55,476 nucleotides of DNA from Caballeronia pedi (lineage in GTDB: Bacteria; Pseudomonadota; Gammaproteobacteria; Burkholderiales; Burkholderiaceae). The stretch is from positions 1 through 55,476 of the forward strand of contig NZ_FCOE02000047.1 of NCBI RefSeq assembly GCF_001544915.2, given 5' to 3'. The translations under genes and the position numbers were made by a program. Positions within the stretch are counted from its first letter, which is position 1. Each line of letters begins with the position of its first letter. This document shows, in pieces, positions 8,513 to 16,793 of the stretch. The notes beneath the pieces were generated by a model. That model saw nothing but the letters and a program-made list of their open reading frames with translations, made no database searches and was not told the DNA's origin.

Positions 8513-8879
8513 CACGCGCCAGGAATGTTTGGAGTTCCACGCAGAAATCGGCGATCGAATCAACGTAGCGTTCGGCGTCATCAGAACGCCCGTGTTCGCG
8601 ACGCACTTTCCAAGCCTCCGAAGCTGATCGAGCGCTTCGGGCGCGAACTGAACGCGCCAAGTCATTTGTGGCGAGTTCGAGATTTTTCAGTTCGGCACGT
8701 ACCTCGTCGGTTGAGAGTGCACGGCTTGGATCGTCGCGAAGTGCCTGCGCTTCAGGAATCACTTCGTTTCGCAACCACGCTTCACCCGCGCGGTCACGCT
8801 CGCGGAGCACGCGAAGCGTCTCTCAGCACTTTGCGACTTTTGTGCGTACGAACTCGGCCACCTCGTCAGGTAAAGTGAT
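8513..8879 (-). pseudogene. ParDE toxin-antitoxin remnant, copy A
   Basis: Minus-strand pieces of an antitoxin (ITLPDEVAEFVRTKVAKC, a TGA, then LRVLRERDRAGEAWLRNEV) lead into a RelE/ParE-like toxin start MTWRVQFAPEALDQLRRL. The toxin then shifts frame to AERYVDSIADFCVELQTF. ParD normally has about ten more residues where the TGA lies and begins with a Met upstream that is absent here. The antitoxin is thus internally deleted and the toxin frameshifted and truncated; neither should be made. Confidence 0.65.
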
Positions 8880-9066
8880 GCATCATCAGATGCGTCGTCC
8901 TCATAGCAACGTCCAGCCAGGGGGACTTAATCCTACTCGCCCCTCATACGCTGAGTCGCTTCTATCTCAATCGCCGAAATGCCAGAATCTGATCGATGGG
9001 AACGAGTTATTGCGGCGGCATGAAGAATGCTAATAGGAAACATCCCAATGCTCGCAAGAGGTTGGC

Positions 9067-9282
9067 ATGAGTCACCCTTTGGTGGAAATTAACGCCGCTG
9101 AATGGCGCCACGAACAGTCTTCGTTGCGTATATCTCGATGCGTGCGGGCCAGGCTTGCGATGCTTGATCGGACCTCCCGCCGCTACGATCGCATGATCAT
9201 CTTGGGCTCGATCCTGATTGCCCTGACTCCAGGCTGGCTGGTCATGGTGGCCTGGGTTTTGGCTCAGCGAGAGCTATTATGA
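9067..9282 (+). CDS. Small single-helix membrane protein
   Basis: A 71-residue protein of no family I recognise. The first 40 residues are basic and soluble; residues about 43-65 form one hydrophobic segment (MIILGSILIALTPGWLVMVA). The ATG has an AAGAGG ribosome binding site at good spacing. The stop overlaps the next start as ATGA, so the two are translationally coupled. It lies between two toxin-antitoxin relics in an otherwise decayed stretch, so an intact coupled pair here stands out. Confidence 0.55.
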   Translation: MSHPLVEINAAEWRHEQSSLRISRCVRARLAMLDRTSRRYDRMIILGSILIALTPGWLVMVAWVLAQRELL

Positions 9283-9518
9283 GCGATGCCCGAGACGCGG
9301 CAGCAAGCCTGTCCTACGTCGAGTTTCACGACCTGGCGCGGGCGCTCAATCTCACACTCGCGACCAGTCGCAAAGCGCAGGGCAAGCGCAATCCAAGCGA
9401 AATGGAGCCGGGGACAGCCGAGTGGCATGCGGTGGTAGAGGATTTCGCTGCCGACTTGGTGCGTTACGGCTGTCTATTGCTGCTGCCAATGGGAAGCTCG
9501 GCGAATGAGACGGACTGA
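9279..9518 (+). CDS. Small soluble protein coupled to the membrane protein
   Basis: A 79-residue protein with no recognised family. It has an acidic C-terminus and the sequence SYVEFHDLARALNLTLATSRK near the start. It overlaps the preceding gene by 4 bp (ATGA), the usual sign of translational coupling, and therefore probably acts with the small membrane protein. No catalytic motif is seen. Confidence 0.5.
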   Translation: MSDARDAAASLSYVEFHDLARALNLTLATSRKAQGKRNPSEMEPGTAEWHAVVEDFAADLVRYGCLLLLPMGSSANETD

Positions 9519-9584
9519 AAAGCAGGAAAAGCACGCTTAATAGTGTGTTTCCGTACGTGGACCCCGGATTGTTGATTTTTCGCG

Positions 9585-9765
9585 CCAGGGTGCAAAGTGA
9601 ATGCGCCAAATCATCTGCGGTGTGCGCGAGCATTTGCAACTCGGCACGTGCTTGGGCGGCTGAGAGTGCACGGCTTGAAACGCTTGCGCTGCGGGCATCA
9701 CTTCGTTTCGTAACCATGCTTCAACTGCACCGTCACGTTCGCCGGAGCACGCAGAGTGCGTACCG
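9585..9765 (-). pseudogene. ParDE toxin-antitoxin remnant, copy B
   Basis: On the minus strand AVEAWLRNEVMPAAQAF and, in another frame, SRALSAAQARAELQML match the antitoxin part of copy A (AGEAWLRNEVIPEAQAL, STDEVRAEL), followed by MIWRIHFAP matching the toxin start. The toxin stops matching after nine residues. The two copies lie about 900 bp apart in the same orientation, and both are dead. Confidence 0.55.
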
Positions 9766-10061
9766 CGGCACTCGCTGTCAAACGGGGTAGTCAATGCTGG
9801 CGACTCACGTGCGAACGAGTTATGGCCGCGCGCACGCGCTAGAACTCAACGGTTCCGTGCGTCGCCTCGCCGGGCAACATGAAGTCGCACCCGACGCATA
9901 TCGAAAAGGGCGTCAAAGATCGATGGACAGTCAAGAGGCGCGGACTCAGTTCGCGCACAGCGTGCTGACGTGTGCCCGATGCCTCGATATTTGGCCCCGT
10001 CAACTCTCGCGACCGGTGTTCGCGCCCGGACGGGATGGCGCTTGACTGCCGTTTTTATATT
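9766..10061. other. Gap before EAL gene
   Basis: About 300 bp with no supported gene; an 83-codon plus-strand frame at 9794 has no family signature or ribosome binding site. Confidence 0.3.
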
Positions 10062-10853
10062 CTATGTCTCCAAAGCGGCGGAATCGATCCGTGGAATTGA
10101 TCGAAAGGCCGGCTTGGCGAAGAAGTAGCCTTGCATCAGCGTAACTCCATTCGCTAGGAAGAAGTCCCGTTCTCCGCGCGTTTCTATGCCCTCAGCGACT
10201 ACCCGCACGCCAAGGTCGTTACAAATCGCAAGCACGCCGCAGACGATGCGCTGCCTCACATAATCCGTATCGACATCGCGCACTAGGTTCATGTCCAGCT
10301 TGATGAGATCCGGCTGGAAGTCCGCGAGCAAGGAAAGTCCCGAGTAACCGGCACCGAAATCGTCGATCGCAGTCTGGAAGCCGAAGCGCTTGTATGCACG
10401 GAAGATATCGACCAAGTGCGACCGATCGTGAATGCTTTCTCCCTCAATCGTCTCGAAGATAATTCGCTCGATGGGAAAGCCGTGTTGCTCTGCGGCTTCG
10501 AGGGTGCTGCGTATGCAAGCTTCTGCGCGATACACGGCGTTCGGCATAAAGTTGATAGATAGCAGCCCGCCCATCTCAAGCGCTGCGGCTTGCGCGATAG
10601 CGGTTGTCCGGCAGCGCTGATCAAAATGGTAGCGATTGTCCTCATGCACTTGCGCAAGCACACTACTCGCCGGCTCGCCGCGCGGGCCTCGTACCAGCGC
10701 CTCGTGCGCAAAAACGCTGCCTGAACGCACATCAACGATGGGCTGAAAGGCAAAACCGAGCGCAATCGGGCTCTGTGCAAGTTTGCATCCGGCGCATCCG
10801 CTCGTGGTAAGTCGCGTCCTGCCATTTGCAGGCGACTGTATTGCGTCGTCCAT
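10062..10853 (-). CDS. EAL-domain cyclic-di-GMP phosphodiesterase
   Basis: A 263-residue single-domain EAL protein that should hydrolyse c-di-GMP to pGpG in the cytoplasm. Catalytic landmarks all look present: EAL at residues 51-53 in HEALVRG, the Asn of SINFMPN, the Glu of FETIEGE, DDFGAGYSG, KLDMNL, VAEGIET and the final QGYFFAKP. A short N-terminal stretch with CAGCKLAQ may be regulatory. No sensor or GGDEF domain is attached. Nearby chemoreceptors and CheV suggest a role in motility switching, but this is only proximity. Confidence 0.9.
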   Translation of the reverse strand: MDDAIQSPANGRTRLTTSGCAGCKLAQSPIALGFAFQPIVDVRSGSVFAHEALVRGPRGEPASSVLAQVHEDNRYHFDQRCRTTAIAQAAALEMGGLLSINFMPNAVYRAEACIRSTLEAAEQHGFPIERIIFETIEGESIHDRSHLVDIFRAYKRFGFQTAIDDFGAGYSGLSLLADFQPDLIKLDMNLVRDVDTDYVRQRIVCGVLAICNDLGVRVVAEGIETRGERDFFLANGVTLMQGYFFAKPAFRSIPRIDSAALET

Positions 10854-11400
10854 GTTGGGTTCTGACCTGAAGTCCGTTAATGATCTTATCTGTCTAACGG
10901 CAAGCTTGCCGTCATCCTTAAGTCTCGCAGCGCTTCGATTAGCATTTGGGTGAGTCAGACTGCGTCCTGCTGATTGCTGACGGCCGCCTTTAATGAGAAG
11001 CCATCAGCCAGAGCACACAGTACCGGTAAGGTCGGGAAGAGGTCCTTCACGTCAAGCTTCGACGTACTGTCAGTCAACCTACAGGGGCGTCATACATCGA
11101 GATGCTTGATAACGTTCTCAACCAGGATGGAAGCCCGCGGTGAAACGTCTTCCCCCTTCTCGCTTTTGCGTCCGAGTTGGCAAGACCGGTCGAGACAGTG
11201 CAACACGAGGCCAAACGCGGCCGGGTACGACACGGACTCCCCCAATCGAAAGCGGATCCAAGGTGCGGGTAGCAGAAGACTACGGCAAGTCCAGGGCTGT
11301 CAAAAGCAATTCGCTCCAATTCAATGTTCGCTACATAGCACAGTACATCCTCGGTTTGGATGTATCGTCGATATCTATCTATTTGCGGCCAGCGCCTCTC
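10854..11400. other. Gap between EAL gene and small conserved gene
   Basis: Nearly 550 bp upstream of two divergent genes, so it should hold both promoters. No clear promoter, repeat or coding sequence could be assigned. Confidence 0.3.
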
Positions 11401-11604
11401 ATGAACCAATATTTCACGACCACGCAGGGCGCCATCACGCGGCTGATGAAGCTCAAGCGCGAACTCGGCGGAGCGCTTATGTCCACAACCATTGTGGGTC
11501 GCCGAAAGGACGGACGCGAGGTGTCGGGTCTGCAGGCTGTCCTCCTCAATGCACGCAACGGCCAACTCGCCTGCTTTGTGCAAGCGAGTACAATGGAAGA
11601 ATAG
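11401..11604 (+). CDS. Small conserved protein, MNQYFT family, copy 1
   Basis: A 67-residue protein beginning MNQYFTTTQGAITRLMKL. A second gene in this window (40440-40658, minus) encodes MNQYFTNKQGAIRRIIDLKR and aligns along the first 57 or so residues, including KDGR-V-GL--VLL. This conservation between distant copies is the main evidence that it is a real gene and fixes the start at 11401. No function is known to me; there are no signal peptide, membrane segment or cysteine clusters. It is not in an obvious operon. Confidence 0.6.
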   Translation: MNQYFTTTQGAITRLMKLKRELGGALMSTTIVGRRKDGREVSGLQAVLLNARNGQLACFVQASTMEE

Positions 11605-11735
11605 ATCGTTTTCATTAGCTAACGAGAGGCGCCCGCTTGGGCAAATCTGCGTCGGTATCCGTCGCTCGAGATCAGTCCGGCGCGGCCGCGCGAGGGCCTG
11701 CACCTCCGATCAGTGCATCGCGTTCAGAACGATTG

Positions 11736-13439
11736 TTAGTCGTCGCCATGTGTGGCGCTGGCCGCCATCGCGACCGCCGGCCGAGCTGCACGGGTCGTCG
11801 AAGCCGACGCGCGTGGGCGCAGTCGGGCGCTAGCAGGTTGCGCGTGAGTCGCCGACTCGACCCGATCACGCTCATCGAGGCGGAAGAACGCCACCGCCTG
11901 TGTCAGCTGACGCTCTTGGTTTTCGAGCGATTGGGAGGCGGCCGCCGCTTCCTCCACCAGCGCGGCATTTTGCTGCGTCACTTCATCCATCTGTGTGACC
12001 GCCAGATTCACTTGTTCGATGCCACGGCTCTGCTCACCCGATGCCGCAGCGATCTCGCCCATGATGTCCGTCACGCGAGCCACCGCCTGCGTCACTTCGT
12101 TCATCGTCGTGCCTGCTTGCTCGGCGAGCACCGAGCCATCCCGAATTTTCTGCACCGAGGCGTTGATCAGCTGCTTGATTTCCTTAGCCGCGCTCGATGA
12201 ACGCTGTGCGAGGCTCCGGACCTCGCTCGCCACCACCGCGAAACCGCGCCCCTGCTCACCCGCACGAGCCGCTTCCACGGCTGCATTCAACGCGAGGATA
12301 TTGGTCTGAAAGGCAATGCCTTCGATGATTCCCGTAATCTCGGCGACCTTCGTCGATCGCTCGTTGATGTCACCCATGGTCTGCACCACGTTGCTTACCA
12401 CTTTGCTTCCCTTGTGGGCCACTTCCGAGGCGTTGGCAGCCAGCGCACTCGCCTGCTGCGCGTTTTCCGCATTTTGCTTCACCGTCGCCGTCAACTCTTC
12501 CATGCTGGATGCCGTCTCCTGCAGCGAGGCCGCCTGCTGCTCGGTGCGCGAGGACAGATCCTGATTGCCCGACGCGATCTGGCTCGAGCCCGTGGCGATA
12601 TTGTCCGAGGCGATCCGAACCTCGCCGATGAGTTTGACGAGGCTTGCCTGCATGACGCCCATCGAAGCCATCACGCTACCGGCCGGCGCCTTCCGCGCAC
12701 CTTCGACAGCGCTCAAGTCTCCCTCAGCGACGCGTCGCGACACACGGCTCAACGTGTCGGGCTCGCCGCCCAGTGCACGCGTGAGGCTGCGTGTGATCAA
12801 CACTCCCGCGATCGCCGCCAGGATGACTGCGGTCATACACATTGCAATCAGCAGGGTGCGCTGATTTGCGTACTGTGCCTCTGATTCGTGCACCAATTGC
12901 TCTTCACGCTGCCGCGTGTAGGTGCTATAGGCGTTGGTCGCTGTGATGAGTGCAACCAGCAAAGGGCGGCACTGATCGTTCATCATTCCAATGGCCTCAT
13001 CGTGCCGGTTGTGCAATGCGGCATTCACGATGGCCAGTGCCGGGGGACCGTACTGCGCTTCGACGCGGTCCATATCCGCAACGAGACTGCGCGCCTTCTC
13101 CGTCGTATCGGAGGCACTCGCGATCATTTCCTTCAATTTTCGCAGTCGGGACTGGACGTCTTCGTGCGCCTGTGTGACCGCCGCCTTCTCGAGCTCGCGG
13201 TCCTCTGGCTTGGTGACGAGTACAAGGTTGCGCGCTGCGATCGCGCGACTATCGACAGCCATACGAACCAGATCGGCCTGCTGGGCGCGTGCGCTAATGC
13301 CGCGCACGTATTGCGTAAAGCGCTCGTTGGACTCTCCGAGTGCGCTGAGCGCCATACCGGACACCACCAGCACAAGCCCGACCAATAATCCAAAGGTCAC
13401 GGTCAACTTGGCGCGCACCGTCATCTGTTTGAAGTCCAT
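11736..13439 (-). CDS. Methyl-accepting chemotaxis protein
   Basis: A 567-residue transmembrane chemoreceptor. There is a first membrane helix at about residues 12-30, a four-helix-bundle type periplasmic region to about 190, a second helix (LLIAMCMTAVILAAIAGVLI), a HAMP segment with the LGGEPDTLSRVSRRVAEGD signature common in Burkholderia receptors, and a long methyl-accepting coiled coil. The signalling tip contains GIAFQTNILALNAAVEAARA and EQGRGFAVVASEVR. The C-terminus is an Ala/Arg-rich tail without a CheR-binding pentapeptide. It is divergent from cheV and monocistronic. The ligand cannot be inferred. Confidence 0.93.
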   Translation of the reverse strand: MDFKQMTVRAKLTVTFGLLVGLVLVVSGMALSALGESNERFTQYVRGISARAQQADLVRMAVDSRAIAARNLVLVTKPEDRELEKAAVTQAHEDVQSRLRKLKEMIASASDTTEKARSLVADMDRVEAQYGPPALAIVNAALHNRHDEAIGMMNDQCRPLLVALITATNAYSTYTRQREEQLVHESEAQYANQRTLLIAMCMTAVILAAIAGVLITRSLTRALGGEPDTLSRVSRRVAEGDLSAVEGARKAPAGSVMASMGVMQASLVKLIGEVRIASDNIATGSSQIASGNQDLSSRTEQQAASLQETASSMEELTATVKQNAENAQQASALAANASEVAHKGSKVVSNVVQTMGDINERSTKVAEITGIIEGIAFQTNILALNAAVEAARAGEQGRGFAVVASEVRSLAQRSSSAAKEIKQLINASVQKIRDGSVLAEQAGTTMNEVTQAVARVTDIMGEIAAASGEQSRGIEQVNLAVTQMDEVTQQNAALVEEAAAASQSLENQERQLTQAVAFFRLDERDRVESATHAQPASARLRPRASASTTRAARPAVAMAASATHGDD

Positions 13440-14279
13440 ACTAAATCCTCCATCGCGATTTATTTGTTCGCACGCTCGAACGACGAGCGCCCACTACCTC
13501 TAACGGCAAGGCCTTCGCGTAGCCTAAGGTGGGACCACGCGCTTTATCGTTTGCGTTAGGGTTTTGGCGTCGACGCAGTGTCTGCCGCGCCTTAGAGGCT
13601 CGCACAACACACAATTTCCACGAGAAGTGGAGCGTGTCGTGCAAGTTGTCGGTGTCTATCAATCTGAGAGGCGGCTAGCTTTGCAAGCGATCCGACGCGA
13701 AAGTCCCGAGTGTTCCGATGTGATCACTTGGCTCACGTGCTGATTTCACGCTTCTCCTGACCGATGCCGTGGGTGGCCTCCTGGATTTCGCCTACCTTCG
13801 TGGGATCGAGAGCGATCTATCGAGGGTCCTAGCGAACTGCGAAGCGTCGTGCGAGTGCCGCTTTCCCTAATCCCTGTTCGAACCGCTGACCGTCATTGTC
13901 AATGAACACGACCGACAACTGCGTGAGGTACGGCGGTCGGAGATCGCAGCTGCGACCTGACGGCTCGATCAACGGCGCGCGATCGCTGGGCGGCTCACGG
14001 ACAAGAAGCGAATAGCAGCCGAACTGCATATCGGCCCGGGAGCTCTCCATCGCTTCTCGCCGGTCCCGTGACACCCGCGACGGAGCAGGCCGTGTAAGCC
14101 AGGCCTTCAGACCGACCTCGTTTTGCCGTAAGCATCATTGAAAGTCGCAGTGGTTGAGGAAGCCGGCCGCAATACGCGACCGCTCTGATCAACACGGCGG
14201 CTGCTGACCTTACGTCGGCGCTCAAGCGTCTCCGTGAGGTGCGAAGGATGACCTGGCTCTCGATGAGGAAAATAACTGA
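13440..14279. other. Long gap between chemoreceptor and cheV
   Basis: About 840 bp. It should hold the promoters for both flanking genes. Small frames such as the minus-strand 81-codon one at 13829 carry no family signal. No repeat or RNA structure was recognised. Confidence 0.3.
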
Positions 14280-15239
14280 ATGAACAGCGACCAACACGAT
14301 ATCGAACAGCGCGTGCGGCTGGCGGGCAGCAATATGTTTGAACTGCTGCTGTTTCGTCTCGGCAGCACGCCCGGCACCGGCGCGCGCGAGCTGTACGGCA
14401 TCAATGTGTTCAAGGTGCGCGAGATCGTCGCCATGCCTGTGCTGACAGAACTGGCGGGCTCTTCGGACAAGATTCTGGGTGTAGCCGACGTGCGCGGCGA
14501 GATCATCCCCGTGATCGATCTGGCTAAGGTTACGGGCTGCGTGCCGCGCGAGGGCAACCGGATTCTGCTCGTCACTGAGTTCGCGCGTACAACCCAGGGA
14601 TTTGCCGTTGAAGAGGTCGACGACATCGTGCGCCTCGAATGGAACCGTGTACTGTCGGCCGAAGGGCATTGCAGCGGCAAGACCGTGACGAGCATCGCGC
14701 GACTGGATGCGCAGCCCGGTGGCCGGCTCGCTCAGGTGCTCGATGTCGAGCAGATTCTGCGCGACGTGCTCCCCGCGAGCGAACCGGAAATCAACGAGGA
14801 AAACACCGGGCGCCTCGCGCTGCCGCCGGGGGCGAAAGTGCTTGCCGCGGACGACTCGGGCGTCGCACGCGCGCTGATCGGGGAAAGCCTGAATGCAATG
14901 GGCGTGCCCTACATCATGGCCAAAACCGGACAGGAGGCGTGGGAGGTGCTCGAGCGCGCGAACGAGAAGGCCGCCAAGGGCGGCAAAAAAGTCACAGACC
15001 ACATCGCACTGGTGCTAACGGATCTGGAAATGCCCGAGATGGACGGCTTCACGCTCACGCGCAAGATAAAGTCGGCCGCCGAACTGCAGGCGATTCCGGT
15101 CGTAATCCATTCTTCGCTGTCCGGTGCGGCCAACGAACAGCACGTGCGCAAGGTCGGCGCGAACGCCTACGTGTCGAAGTTCGTCGCGGCAGAACTCGCC
15201 GCGGTGATGCGGCAGGCCATGTCGGGGGCTGCCGCATGA
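14280..15239 (+). CDS. cheV: Chemotaxis protein CheV
   Basis: A 319-residue CheW-receiver fusion. Residues about 18-165 form the CheW-like coupling domain (LYGINVFKVREIV, ILGVADVRGEIIPVIDL), and about 186-315 the receiver, with the acidic pair D191/D192, phospho-acceptor D248 in VLTDLEMPEMDG, and VYVSK-like SKF near the end. CheV couples receptors to CheA and tunes the array by phosphorylation. A GAGGAAAATAA ribosome binding site precedes the ATG. The stop overlaps the next ATG (ATGA). It lies between two chemoreceptor genes; cheA and cheW are not in the window. Confidence 0.92.
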   Translation: MNSDQHDIEQRVRLAGSNMFELLLFRLGSTPGTGARELYGINVFKVREIVAMPVLTELAGSSDKILGVADVRGEIIPVIDLAKVTGCVPREGNRILLVTEFARTTQGFAVEEVDDIVRLEWNRVLSAEGHCSGKTVTSIARLDAQPGGRLAQVLDVEQILRDVLPASEPEINEENTGRLALPPGAKVLAADDSGVARALIGESLNAMGVPYIMAKTGQEAWEVLERANEKAAKGGKKVTDHIALVLTDLEMPEMDGFTLTRKIKSAAELQAIPVVIHSSLSGAANEQHVRKVGANAYVSKFVAAELAAVMRQAMSGAAA

Positions 15240-15550
15240 GCCAGTTGTCGGACACGCCAGTGCCCCCGCGCTTCCCAAGCGAATTGGGTGCCAGCACGGC
15301 GTGGCAACTCAGCGACGGACGAAATCTCACGCTGTTCGTGGTCGACTCGTCGGTGCCTTTGTACAACGCGGTCCTCGGAAGTCTGCGATCCTTTGCGAAT
15401 TCCGATCAGGTGACGGCATTCGTCGCGCGACTCAACGCCGCGCCAGGGGAAGATCCGACGCAACCAGCTTGGCAAGGGGTCTTCGAAACCGGCTTCGAAC
15501 AGTCGGTCGATGGCTCGCGAAACAAGCGTTGGTGCTTGCGTGAGCGTTAG
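15236..15550 (+). CDS. Small protein translationally coupled to cheV
   Basis: A 104-residue frame starting MSQLSDTPVPPRFPSEL, overlapping the cheV stop by 4 bp. It contains WQLSDGRNLTLFVVDSSVPL and ends RWCLRER. I do not recognise a family. The overlap and shared strand imply co-translation with CheV, so a role in the chemotaxis array is possible but unproven. There is no membrane segment or signal peptide. Confidence 0.5.
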   Translation: MSQLSDTPVPPRFPSELGASTAWQLSDGRNLTLFVVDSSVPLYNAVLGSLRSFANSDQVTAFVARLNAAPGEDPTQPAWQGVFETGFEQSVDGSRNKRWCLRER

Positions 15551-15599
15551 CCTGCGCTCTTGCCGCTTATCGGTTTTCCCGATGTTCCATAACCCTGCC

Positions 15600-16700
15600 C
15601 CTGCTGACTATGCCATTCGGCATGGGGACCAAGACACTTCTGAACAGGAGCGGTCGTGACAAGTAATCAGCAGGCGTACGACTTCTTCCTGGGCGCGAAG
15701 GTGAATAGACGCCAACCGTTGCCTCCGCGGCGCGAGCTGCGAGCGCAACTGCAATGTCGTTCGCTTCGTCCTCATGGACTGGCCCCGATCCGACGAAAGC
15801 GAACTCAACACCGCCCACGCGAGCGAGCATGTCTACGCGGATGAGAAGCCGTTCGATTGCCTTGCCCGTGCCCTCAAAAGTGGATTGGCATTACAAGACG
15901 TCATGCCTTACCGGTCTCTGTTCGGCCATCGGAATGAGCGAGCCAAATTAGTAACCGTGCATGACCGTGCAACTGAGACCACGCAGAGTCGTTTCGTGAG
16001 CGCTCGATTTCATGCCCTTCGACCACACAGATGAGCTTGAGTGAACGGCACAGCTCAACAATGCTTCGACGATGTCCTGCGCCGCCGCGTCAGAAATAAT
16101 ATTCTCCCGGAAGCCACAATCAATCGTTACCTTATCCAGCGGCAAGGGATGGACGCACTTGAGGTTCGAATAGCCCGTGCCGAAATCGTCCAGCGAGATG
16201 TGGGCGCCCGGTTTTTTCCAAGGCCCGCAGAGGCGATGCCGCTCGCTCAAAATTCTGTATCAGCACAGTTTCGGTGACCTTGAACGCCAGCCGCCCGGGC
16301 GCTACGGCACTTTGCATGATCAAGGCCACAATAACCGCGACCGCTTCCGCCGATCTGATGTCACGAGCGGAAAGGTTGAATGAGACGCGGGTGGTCAGAT
16401 CGCATGCCTTCATGCACTCATAGGCCTTGCGCAGCATTTTTTGGGAATCGCTGTGGGCATGCGAGCCCTCCATGACATCATCCACCGTGACGTCGATTTG
16501 ACGAGCAGAAGGGTCATCGTCGGCCAGCGCCGCCAACGGAAGCGCTGGAACCACATGTGCGTCGAGCACGTCGAGTATCCGCAGCAAATTATCGACGAAA
16601 CCTTCGCAAGACCTCCGTGACTCCCCAACGGACCATGCGCTCACCCGCAGCGACAAGATCCCATCGTGAGTGCTTGAGGCATGGAAGTGGTCTCGGCCTG
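15600..16700 (-). pseudogene. Decayed EAL/GGDEF cyclic-di-GMP protein
   Basis: Minus-strand fragments in several frames. From the 5' side these are VSFNLSARDIRSAEAV (EAL substrate-binding Asn block), then after a frameshift near 16200 ISLDDFGTGYSNLKCVHPLP, then GLSCTVMHGY followed by TAA where EAL domains read GYxF. Beyond that, around 15700-15890, RVDMLARVGGVEFAFVGSG resembles a GGDEF loop with Asp changed to Val. The order EAL then GGDEF is plausible for known bifunctional proteins. Multiple shifts and the stop make it non-functional. Confidence 0.65.
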
Positions 16701-16793
16701 CCGCGGAGGCAAGCGATGAACATCCCACGCCGGACGGCTTGCTCGAGCTCGCGCCCTCCGACGGGCTCCCGTAGAGGGCACGGTCGCGCCGAG

